From contig CALRGS010000032.1 of the NCBI GenBank assembly GCA_943357975.1, positions 1 to 7,008 on the forward strand: a stretch of DNA of 7,008 nt, written 5' to 3'. Positions within the stretch are counted from its first letter, which is position 1. Each line of letters opens with the position of its first letter. Positions 1 through 4,930 of this stretch are shown piece by piece. Under the pieces are notes generated by a model. It had not been told where the DNA came from. It did not search any database and saw nothing but the letters and a program-made list of their open reading frames with translations. Made by a program: the position numbers and the translations under genes. Origin of the DNA: Candidatus Nomurabacteria bacterium (GTDB taxonomy: Bacteria; Patescibacteriota; Minisyncoccia; Phycocordibacterales; UBA1006).

Positions 1-1259
1 GCTTGTGTAGTCCCTCGCCCCATGGTGAAGCGAATACTGCCATGTGCTGAACGATCCTTACGAAGTGCGGCAATAACATACGACTCTTCGTCATCCTGTT
101 CGCGACATGCAGATTTTGAAGCCGCACAAATTCCTTGCGCATCAAGCTCAATAACCAATCGCTCGCTCGACATGTTGGGAATAGAAATATTTATATTATT
201 ACAAATACGTACTCCCACGCCCGCTTCGCGTGGCACTCCCTCTAAAAGAGGGAGAAAAAAACCATTCACTTTATAACCCTTCAAACCCTTTTCAAGTTCC
301 GCAAAAAAATATTTTTGTAAATCTAACAATCGAGTATTTTCTGACTCTGAAATACTTCGTGTTTTTTCTAATGCTTTTGTAAAACCTACAATTGAAGCAA
401 TGTCTTCTGTTCCAGCACGCAATCCAAATTCCTGAGAACCACCGTGGAACACTGGTGAAACGAGGTCCTTGTTTCTAATATATAAAACTCCAGATGATTT
501 AGGTCCATAAATTTTTGAACCTGAAAGACTCATCAAGTCCACCCCTAATCGCTCTACATTAATATCTAAATAATTAGCAGCTTGGATGGCGTCTACATGC
601 ACCAGTGGATACGGGTTCTGTTCCCCTCTCCTTGCAGGAGAGGGGTTAGGGGAGAGGTTTTTCTTATACCACCTCACCAGCTTAGTAATTTCCTTGATAG
701 GCTGAATCGTTCCAATTTCATTGTTTACATACATAATAGAAACTAAAACGGTTTCTGGTCGTAATGCTTTCTTGATTTCATCCACACTAACTATCCCCTG
801 TTCGTCTACGGAAATAACAGCAAGCTCTATTTGTTTTTTCGATTCAAGGTCTTTGAGTGTTTCAAGTACTGCAGGGTGCTCTATTTCTGATGTAATAACA
901 TGTGGGATTCTCCCATCCCCAACCCTTCCCAAAGGGAAGGGAGCCCCCTCTTCCCTTTGGGAAGAGGGCTGGGGAGATGGGACGAGGACCCCAAGTATTG
1001 CCATATTATTTGATTCAGTCCCACCTCGTGTAAAAATAACATGATCACTTGTTGTTCCAAGTAATTTTGCAACTGACCTCCTTGATTCAGAAACAATTTT
1101 TTCGGTTAAAACAGCTTCTTTATACAACCCACCCGGATTAAAATAGTTATTTTTATAAACATTCTCCATCGCAGAAAAAACATCCTTGTCTAGTGGTGTT
1201 GTTGCTGCATGGTCCATATAAATTCGTTTTTTCTTGAAGAGGTCTCCGAAAAGCTTCAT
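1..1259 (-). CDS. Cysteine desulfurase (NifS/IscS family), C-terminus cut by window edge
   Basis: PLP enzyme that takes sulfur from L-cysteine as a protein persulfide, feeding Fe-S cluster assembly or tRNA thiolation. I translated 419 codons with no stop. Family landmarks in order: YMDHAATTP (residues 14-22), GGTESNN (79-85), SEIEHPAV (124-131), NNEIG (179-183), HVDAIQA (221-227), SGSKIYGPK with the PLP lysine K249 (246-254), HGGSQEFGLRAGTE (272-285), SKSAC with the likely persulfide cysteine C385 (381-385), and GSIRF (407-411). The end after residue 419 lies outside the window. Start at 1259 is preferred over Met15, because Met15 is inside the conserved first strand; CAAGGG touches the ATG too closely to be a normal ribosome site. 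Three palindromic repeats are translated in frame at about residues 92-119, 201-216 and 334-351, so the protein is tens of residues longer than usual. IscS, NifS and SufS cannot be separated with confidence. It diverges from the DUF4446 gene across 42 bp. Confidence 0.95.
   Translation of the reverse strand, partial: MKLFGDLFKKKRIYMDHAATTPLDKDVFSAMENVYKNNYFNPGGLYKEAVLTEKIVSESRRSVAKLLGTTSDHVIFTRGGTESNNMAILGVLVPSPQPSSQREEGAPFPLGRVGDGRIPHVITSEIEHPAVLETLKDLESKKQIELAVISVDEQGIVSVDEIKKALRPETVLVSIMYVNNEIGTIQPIKEITKLVRWYKKNLSPNPSPARRGEQNPYPLVHVDAIQAANYLDINVERLGVDLMSLSGSKIYGPKSSGVLYIRNKDLVSPVFHGGSQEFGLRAGTEDIASIVGFTKALEKTRSISESENTRLLDLQKYFFAELEKGLKGYKVNGFFLPLLEGVPREAGVGVRICNNINISIPNMSSERLVIELDAQGICAASKSACREQDDEESYVIAALRKDRSAHGSIRFTMGRGTTQ
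211..256. repeat. Palindromic repeat element, in-frame insert 3 of the desulfurase gene
   Basis: Two adjacent hairpins. CCACGC (215-220) pairs with GCGTGG (228-233), and CTCCCTC (236-242) pairs with GAGGGAG (248-254). Translated on minus, this gives about residues 334-351, between the GYKVNG strand and the NNINISIP strand, where ordinary NifS/IscS proteins have only a short turn. The block is G/C-rich in an AT-rich gene. Similar composite hairpins recur between genes in Patescibacteria genomes, to my recollection; copy number here cannot be seen from one window. Confidence 0.7.
621..658. repeat. Palindromic repeat element, in-frame insert 2 of the desulfurase gene
   Basis: A perfect 9-bp inverted repeat, CCCCTCTCC (623-631) and GGAGAGGGG (637-645) with loop TTGCA. 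It is followed by TTA and a further GGGGAGAGG (649-657), a near-copy of the right arm. Read on minus it encodes NLSPNPSPARRGEQ (residues 201-214). That peptide is typical of a repeat class seen translated in many bacterial genomes (recollection, not searched). It sits just before the HVDAIQA motif, in a loop between a helix and a strand. Confidence 0.8.
911..982. repeat. Composite palindromic repeat, in-frame insert 1 of the desulfurase gene
   Basis: Nested symmetry. Hairpin A is CCCTTCCC (923-930) with GGGAAGGG (934-941). Hairpin B is CCCTCTTCCC (946-955) with GGGAAGAGGG (959-968). An outer imperfect pair, TCCCATCCCC (911-920) with GGGGAGATGGGA (971-982), would close a three-way junction. 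Translated on minus it gives about residues 92-119, rich in P, G, S and R, between TESNNMAILGV and HVITSEIEHPAV. Family members usually have only about ten residues there. The element has no stop codon in the desulfurase frame or in at least one other minus frame. Confidence 0.8.
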
Positions 1260-1262
1260 CCC

Positions 1263-1291
1263 TTGAAATTACCACAAATTTAAGGTATAAT
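1263..1291 (+). promoter_or_regulatory. Strong sigma-70-type promoter for the DUF4446-infB-rbfA operon
   Basis: TTGAAA (1263-1268), 17-bp spacer, TATAAT (1286-1291): one mismatch to the full consensus. Transcription would start near 1298-1299, only about 3 nt before the ATG at 1302, so the mRNA is predicted to be leaderless or nearly so. The -35 box lies 3 bp from the divergent desulfurase start codon. Confidence 0.8.
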
Positions 1292-1301
1292 CCAGCCTAC
1301 T

Positions 1302-1763
1302 ATGTTGTACGCACTCTACGCCATGGCAGCTGCTCTGTTCCTTAGTACCTGTATCTTGGGCTATTTTGTGTACTCCCTTTCAAGTCGACTCACCAAGCTC
1401 ACCACAGGAACCAGTGGAAAAAGCCTCGAGGATGCTATCTATCAATTGATGGAAGACCATACTATTCACCAACATCGTATGGAATCCATGGAGCAAACCT
1501 CTGGGCGTTTGAACACCGAAATAAAATCAGCATCTCGCGGCATTGCAACCGTACGTTACAATGCATTTACTGATGTAGGAGGTAAGCAATCATTTGCAAC
1601 AGCTATCCTTTCTGAGGATGGCAGTGGTGTAGTTATTTCATCAATGTATTCTCGAGAACGGGTAAACATCTACGCAAAACCTATTGCGAATTTTGTATCT
1701 GAATACGAACTCTCTAAGGAAGAAGTTCAAGCGCTGAAAGAAGCCAGTAAGATTTTTAATTAG
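1302..1763 (+). CDS. DUF4446 family membrane-anchored protein
   Basis: 153 residues. One N-terminal hydrophobic segment (about residues 4-27) is followed by a polar linker with coiled-coil-like heptads (about 42-78) and a compact C-terminal domain. The C-terminal part carries the pattern I recognise for DUF4446: VRYNAFTDVGGKQSFATAILSEDGSGVVISS, then SRERVNIYAKPI and a closing LSKEEVQALKEA. The molecular role is unknown. The protein would be anchored in the membrane with the domain probably cytoplasmic. It is first in an operon with infB, 11 bp before the infB start. The ATG at 1302 is preferred because the promoter ends 10 bp before it; Met8 (1323) is a weaker option. No ribosome site is possible on a transcript starting near 1299. 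Confidence 0.88.
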   Translation: MLYALYAMAAALFLSTCILGYFVYSLSSRLTKLTTGTSGKSLEDAIYQLMEDHTIHQHRMESMEQTSGRLNTEIKSASRGIATVRYNAFTDVGGKQSFATAILSEDGSGVVISSMYSRERVNIYAKPIANFVSEYELSKEEVQALKEASKIFN

Positions 1764-1774
1764 TCCCCATTATT

Positions 1775-3286
1775 ATGACCAACAAAACTCATGACAACCC
1801 AATAGAACGCCCTCCAGTGGTTGCCATCATGGGGCATGTTGATCATGGAAAATCGAGTCTTTTAGACTACATCAGAAATTCAAACATCGTTGCTGGTGAG
1901 GCAGGCGGTATTACTCAGCACATTGCAGCCTATGAAGTTGCTCACAAAGACCCTTCTGGAGCTATAAAGAAAATTACTTTTATTGATACTCCAGGTCATG
2001 CTGCTTTTTCGCACATGCGTAATCGTGGAGCTCGTATTGCTGACATCGCGATCCTTATTGTTTCAGCAGAAGAAGGTGTGAAAACTCAAACCACTGAAGC
2101 TATCAAAACTATTTTGAATGAAAAAGTTCCTTATATTGTTGCTATCACAAAAATAGATAAAACTAACGCAAACGTAGAAAAAGTAAAAAGTGATTTGCTC
2201 ACCGAAGGTATTTACGTAGAAGGATATGGTGGGGATATTCCCTGTGTTCCTGTATCATCAAAAACTGGAGCGGGTGTTGAAACGCTCCTTGAAACGATCC
2301 TCCTCCTCGCTGAGTTCCAAGAGTTTAAAGGAACTCCAGACAATTTGGCGAGTGGATTCGTGGTGGAAGCAAACATGGATCAAAAACGTGGTATTTCTGC
2401 GACCTTAATTATTAAAAATGGAACGTTAGCTAAGGGCCAATTTATTGTTGTTGATGATACTTACACCACTACTCGTATCATTGAAAGTTTTACCGGAGAC
2501 ACTATTGAATCTGCAACATTCTCGACCCCTATTCGTATTACAGGCTTCACCAACCTTCCTCGCATTGGATCAGCGTTTACTACTGTGTTAACCAAGAAAG
2601 CGGCTGAGGAGCAAACCCTTGAAGCAAAAGACATCCTCAAAGAACTTGATGCCAAGCAAATTTTGAATATTAATGAGGGCACGAAAATTATCCCTATCAT
2701 TATCAAATCAGACGTATTCGGATCTGCCGAAGCCATCGATGGTGAAATTGAAAAACTTTCAACTGATGAGGTATACTTCAAAGTAATCAAGAAAGGTGTG
2801 GGATCTATCAACGAATCAGATGTACAACTTGCCCTGTCTGATAAGAATACTATCATTATCGGATTCAATGTAGATATTGAAAAGAGTGTTCCTGATATGA
2901 ACGATGTTGAACAGATTACTATCAAAACCTTCGACATTATTTACAAGATGACCGAGTGGCTCGAACTAGAGCGAGAGTCTCGTAGAATTCGTAAGGAGGT
3001 TGATACTGTCATTGGTCAAGCAAAAATCCTCAAGGTATTCAGTGCTACTAAAAATAGTTGCGTTGCTGGAGGAAATGTTACATTCGGAATTATTTCCAAG
3101 AAAGAGCAGTTTAAACTTATGCGGGCTGGCATAGAAATAACTCGAGGATCTATCGAGGGATTACAGCTCGCCAAGTCCCCTGTTTCATCAGTTGAAGCAG
3201 GAAACGAATTTGGTATGCAGCTCGATTGTAGAGAAGAAATTTTGCAAGGAGACATCATTGAAACATTTAAGCGTGAAGTCAAATAA
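1775..3286 (+). CDS. infB: Translation initiation factor IF-2, short form
   Basis: GTPase that brings initiator fMet-tRNA to the 30S subunit and promotes 50S joining. Motifs: G1 GHVDHGKS (residues 20-27), G2 region GGITQHI (44-50), G3 DTPGH (71-75), G4 TKID (125-128, threonine where NKID is usual) and G5 SSK. Domain II begins near GFVVEANMD. Domain III contains IIKSDVFGSAEAIDGEI. The C-terminal tRNA-binding domain contains RAGIEITRGSIEGLQ and ends GDIIETF. At 503 residues it lacks the long IF2_N region: only about 12 residues precede the G domain, compared with 890 residues in the E. coli protein. That reduction fits CPR bacteria. No Shine-Dalgarno precedes the ATG (TCCCCATTATT lies upstream), so it may rely on coupling to the DUF4446 gene. 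Confidence 0.98.
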   Translation: MTNKTHDNPIERPPVVAIMGHVDHGKSSLLDYIRNSNIVAGEAGGITQHIAAYEVAHKDPSGAIKKITFIDTPGHAAFSHMRNRGARIADIAILIVSAEEGVKTQTTEAIKTILNEKVPYIVAITKIDKTNANVEKVKSDLLTEGIYVEGYGGDIPCVPVSSKTGAGVETLLETILLLAEFQEFKGTPDNLASGFVVEANMDQKRGISATLIIKNGTLAKGQFIVVDDTYTTTRIIESFTGDTIESATFSTPIRITGFTNLPRIGSAFTTVLTKKAAEEQTLEAKDILKELDAKQILNINEGTKIIPIIIKSDVFGSAEAIDGEIEKLSTDEVYFKVIKKGVGSINESDVQLALSDKNTIIIGFNVDIEKSVPDMNDVEQITIKTFDIIYKMTEWLELERESRRIRKEVDTVIGQAKILKVFSATKNSCVAGGNVTFGIISKKEQFKLMRAGIEITRGSIEGLQLAKSPVSSVEAGNEFGMQLDCREEILQGDIIETFKREVK

Positions 3287-3289
3287 TAT

Positions 3290-3616
3290 ATGTCATACAA
3301 CGAAACCCTAGAAAAAGAATTGAGGAAATATACTGCGGACTACATTACCCGTGAAGCGTCCCACATGTCACTGATTACAATTACTCGGTGTGAACTTTCG
3401 AGTGATGGAAAACGAGCACTTCTTTCTATTTCAATTCTCCCAGAACGGGCAGAGCCTATCGCTATGGATTTCCTCAAGCGTCATCAGGACGATATCCGCA
3501 AGCATATTCAAAATAAGTCTCGTATTCAACGAGTTCCTTGGTTACGTTTTACTCTCGACAAAGGAGAAAAGAATCGGCAGCTTGTAGACATATTATTGCA
3601 AGAAGACCAAGAATAA
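3290..3616 (+). CDS. rbfA: Ribosome-binding factor A
   Basis: Small single-domain KH-type protein that binds the 30S subunit and assists late 16S rRNA 5'-end maturation and cold adaptation. The 108 residues match the family length. An N-terminal helix carries ELRKYTADYITRE. It is followed by the strand ITITRCELSSDGKRALLSISI, a helix AMDFLKRHQDDIRKHI, and the closing strand VPWLRFTLDKGEK. It starts 3 bp after the infB stop in the classical infB-rbfA order, with no ribosome site visible, so translation is probably coupled. The usual next gene, truB, is absent; tRNA genes follow instead. Confidence 0.93.
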   Translation: MSYNETLEKELRKYTADYITREASHMSLITITRCELSSDGKRALLSISILPERAEPIAMDFLKRHQDDIRKHIQNKSRIQRVPWLRFTLDKGEKNRQLVDILLQEDQE

Positions 3617-3642
3617 GTTACGATACTTCGGTAGGAGTGAGG

Positions 3643-3670
3643 AGCTACGGCGTGCTTGCACGCCGTAGCT
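3643..3670. repeat. Perfect 13-bp-arm inverted repeat before tRNA-Cys
   Basis: AGCTACGGCGTGC (3643-3655) and GCACGCCGTAGCT (3658-3670), with only TT between. The following TTTAGCAAAGGCG resembles the flank of a dispersed intergenic repeat I associate with Patescibacteria (recollection). It ends inside the first bases of the tRNA-Cys gene. The hairpin could slow or end rbfA transcription, but only three T residues follow it, so it is a poor terminator. It may also sit in the leader of the tRNA transcript. Confidence 0.7.
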
Positions 3671-3678
3671 TTAGCAAA

Positions 3679-3753
3679 GGCGTGGTGGCGAAGTGGTAAC
3701 GCTTCGGTCTGCAAAACCGACATGCGCGGGTTCAATTCCCGCCCACGCCTCCA
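3679..3753 (+). tRNA. tRNA-Cys (GCA), CCA encoded
   Basis: Cloverleaf folded by hand. The acceptor is GGCGTGG with CCACGCC. The anticodon stem is TCGGT/ACCGA (3704-3708/3716-3720) around loop CTGCAAA, with anticodon GCA at 3711-3713. The T arm is GCGGG-TTCAATT-CCCGC. Discriminator U73 (3750) is the cysteine identity base, and CCA follows at 3751-3753. It is the only one of the four tRNAs here with CCA in the gene. A weak promoter candidate lies upstream, TTGCAA (3596-3601), 17 bp, TACGAT (3619-3624); otherwise it may be read through from rbfA. Confidence 0.97.
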
Positions 3754-3794
3754 GAGTCCTGCGGAGCACGTATGTGCAAAGTGGGAATAAATAT

Positions 3795-3878
3795 GCCGGG
3801 GTGGCGAAATTGGTAGACGCTAGAGACTTAAAATCTCTCGATCGCAAGGTCATGCGGGTTCGATTCCCGCCCTCGGCA
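3795..3878 (+). tRNA. tRNA-Leu (TAA)
   Basis: Class II tRNA. The acceptor GCCGGGG pairs with CCTCGGC (one G-U). The anticodon stem is AGAGA/TCTCT around loop CTTAAAA, with anticodon TAA at 3829-3831. The long variable arm has a GATC/GGTC stem capped by GCAA. The T loop is TTCGATT and the discriminator is A. No CCA is encoded, so a CCA-adding enzyme is needed. It is probably cotranscribed with tRNA-Cys, 41 bp upstream. Confidence 0.97.
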
Positions 3879-3886
3879 CTCAATAA

Positions 3887-3928
3887 CATAAAGCAAAAAA
3901 CTTCCGTAAGGAAGTTTTTTGCTTTATG
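3887..3928. terminator. Bidirectional intrinsic terminator between convergent tRNA pairs
   Basis: A 19-bp perfect inverted repeat (3887-3905 and 3910-3928) with loop GTAA. The core is AACTTCC-GTAA-GGAAGTT, with an A6 run before and a T6 run after, so a U-tract terminator forms on either strand. It starts 8 bp after tRNA-Leu(TAA) and ends exactly at the base before the 3' end of the minus-strand tRNA-Leu(TAG). Confidence 0.9.
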
Positions 3929-4010
3929 TGCCCAGGACTGGACTTGAACCAGCACGCCTTGCGGCACCAGCTCCTAAGGCTGGCGTGGCTACCAATTACA
4001 CCACCTGGGC
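3929..4010 (-). tRNA. tRNA-Leu (TAG)
   Basis: Read on minus. The acceptor GCCCAGG pairs with CCTGGGC. The anticodon stem CCAGC/GCTGG surrounds loop CTTAGGA, with anticodon TAG. The class II variable arm has a TGCC/GGCG-type stem with a GCAA cap. The T loop is TTCAAGT and the discriminator is A73. CCA is not encoded. It lies 29 bp downstream of tRNA-Lys, probably on the same transcript. Confidence 0.96.
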
Positions 4011-4022
4011 ATTCTATTAATC

Positions 4023-4037
4023 ATGGAAAAATTCCAT
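4023..4037. repeat. Short hairpin between tRNA-Lys and tRNA-Leu
   Basis: ATGGAA (4023-4028) and TTCCAT (4032-4037) with a 3-nt loop, in the 29-bp spacer of the minus-strand tRNA pair. It may mark a processing site in the dicistronic tRNA precursor; this is inference from position only. Confidence 0.4.
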
Positions 4038-4039
4038 TG

Positions 4040-4112
4040 TGCACCCGGTAGGAATCGGACCTACGACCGTTTGCTTAAGAGGCAACTGCTCTACCGACTG
4101 AGCTACGGGTGC
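4040..4112 (-). tRNA. tRNA-Lys (CTT), with unusual T loop
   Basis: Read on minus. The acceptor GCACCCG pairs with CGGGTGC, and the D arm is GCTC/GAGC. The anticodon stem GTTGC/GCAAA surrounds loop CTCTTAA, with anticodon CTT. The T stem is GTAGG/CCTAC and the discriminator is A73. No CCA is encoded. There are two oddities. The T loop is TCCGATT, so position 55 is C where U (pseudouridine) is almost universal. Pair 27-43 is G-A, leaving the anticodon stem with four pairs. It may still be functional, because everything else is canonical. Confidence 0.9.
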
Positions 4113-4136
4113 ATAAAAACGTCATTTTGCCCTTTA

Positions 4137-4145
4137 TTTATAACA
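4137..4145 (-). promoter_or_regulatory. Candidate extended -10 promoter for the minus-strand tRNA pair
   Basis: On minus, TGT-TATAAA: an extended -10 with TATAAA at 4142-4137. The predicted start is near 4130, about 18 nt before tRNA-Lys. No good -35 is seen; CTTCCC is at the 17-bp distance. It sits back to back with the plus promoter at 4168, with the small palindrome CCCCTGGGG (4154-4162) between them. Confidence 0.45.
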
Positions 4146-4167
4146 TATTTTTGCCCCTGGGGAAGAC

Positions 4168-4196
4168 TTGACTTTTACATTCTATTATGCTATAGT
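4168..4196 (+). promoter_or_regulatory. Promoter of the 4258 membrane-protein gene
   Basis: TTGACT (4168-4173), 17-bp spacer ending in TGC, TATAGT (4191-4196): an extended -10 with one mismatch per box. Transcription should start near 4203, leaving a leader of about 55 nt without a Shine-Dalgarno. The -35 TTG is also an in-frame TTG codon, which could mislead a gene caller into a start 30 codons too early. Confidence 0.82.
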
Positions 4197-4257
4197 GGTA
4201 TTCAATAAGACAGTTCTATTTCAATCACATTTCAATCATTTGACTAAACCAATTCAC

Positions 4258-4857
4258 ATGGAAAAATTACTTCAAACCCACAAAAACCTTGTGGTAGTAT
4301 CTGTCACCATTCTATCAATTCTCTTTGCTATCAATGTTATCTGCGACTATTCATTCAGAGTGGTGAATATAGGTAACCCTCTTTTTCTCATTTTGCTTAT
4401 TGGAACGGTCATCCCGTACCTTATAAGTATGGTTTCCGGATTTGATACCGAGAACCTGATTAGTGCCTCTGCAGTAGCTATAGGCATCATGCTTATCGCT
4501 AATGCTTTAGGTGGCCATGAGGCACTAGTTATCGCAGAAGTTATTGCTGGTGGTATTGGAGTTCTTATCCTGTTTTTTATAGCATTATCATTATCTGGAA
4601 AAAGTTCAGATAAGGATAAAACCAAAGAACCAGCAAAGCCTGCAGAAAAGGTAACTAGTGATGGGAATTCTTCAAAATTCTTTATCGGTGTACTTATTTT
4701 CATGGCTATACTGGTATACCTCGCATCGTCACGCAGCCAGCACACCGAGAATTCACCGCCTAACACTGGAAACGCAGGTATTCCACCATTGCCTAACACT
4801 ACAGCACCCGCTCAACCGACAGCGCCTCAACAGGAAGCAGAAGCTGGATACGAGTAA
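4258..4857 (+). CDS. Five-segment membrane protein with proline-rich tail, unknown function
   Basis: 199 residues from ATG 4258, which lies downstream of the promoter; the in-frame TTG at 4168 is part of the -35 box and is rejected. Hydrophobic segments lie near residues 10-30, 41-60, 67-85, 90-112 and 141-157. A charged loop rich in K, D, E and P (113-139) precedes the last one. The C-terminal 40 residues are a low-complexity P/T/A/N/Q tail with repeated PNT-type units (PPNTG, PLPNTT), as in flexible linkers that cross or face the cell wall. I do not recognise a family. It stands alone, between its own promoter and a strong terminator starting 19 bp after the stop. The leader has no ribosome site. 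Confidence 0.82.
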   Translation: MEKLLQTHKNLVVVSVTILSILFAINVICDYSFRVVNIGNPLFLILLIGTVIPYLISMVSGFDTENLISASAVAIGIMLIANALGGHEALVIAEVIAGGIGVLILFFIALSLSGKSSDKDKTKEPAKPAEKVTSDGNSSKFFIGVLIFMAILVYLASSRSQHTENSPPNTGNAGIPPLPNTTAPAQPTAPQQEAEAGYE

Positions 4858-4875
4858 CTGAGTTGATTTGCAAGC

Positions 4876-4915
4876 AAAAAGCCGTCCCATACGCTTTATC
4901 GGGACGGCTTTTTTT
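4876..4915. terminator. Bidirectional intrinsic terminator
   Basis: AAAAAGCCGTCCC (4876-4888) and GGGACGGCTTTTT (4901-4913) form a 13-bp perfect stem with a 12-nt loop, with T residues continuing to 4915 on plus and a U run on minus. It ends both the 4258 gene (plus) and the pilin-like pair (minus, stop at 4931). Confidence 0.92.
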
Positions 4916-4930
4916 ATTGCTCCCTAGTAT

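Noticed and set aside
211..982. The three repeats as frameshift or pseudogene signs in the desulfurase
   Set aside because: Codon-by-codon translation shows the frame is unbroken and both catalytic residues are kept.
211..982. A CRISPR-like array
   Set aside because: The units differ in sequence, are unevenly spaced (about 250-410 bp apart) and lie inside a coding gene.
721..1044. Plus-strand open frame of about 107 codons
   Set aside because: Antisense to conserved desulfurase sequence, with a low-complexity Ser/Thr-rich product and no start signals.
881..1096. Minus-strand open frame rich in P, K, G and L over the desulfurase gene
   Set aside because: It is an alternative frame of the desulfurase and its repeat insert; the true frame carries all family motifs.
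1260..1301. A promoter for the desulfurase in the divergent gap
   Set aside because: TAATTT with an upstream TG on minus is too weak, and no matching -35 is seen; the true promoter may lie inside the DUF4446 gene.
2461..2937. Minus-strand open frame of about 158 codons
   Set aside because: Antisense shadow of the IF-2 gene, whose identity is certain.
3643..3675. Hairpin after rbfA as an intrinsic terminator
   Set aside because: Only three T residues follow the stem, unlike the four clear terminators here with six or more; it fits a dispersed repeat better, though partial termination is possible.
3526..4208. Several short open frames across the tRNA cluster on both strands
   Set aside because: They read through tRNA genes and the palindromic repeat; the tRNAs explain the sequence.
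4168..4257. A TTG start at 4168 extending the membrane protein by 30 residues
   Set aside because: The TTG is the first half of the -35 box and the region contains the whole promoter; ATG 4258 follows the predicted transcription start.
4347..4799. Minus-strand open frame of about 150 codons
   Set aside because: Antisense to the five-segment membrane protein; it has no promoter, and the plus-strand gene has both promoter and terminator.
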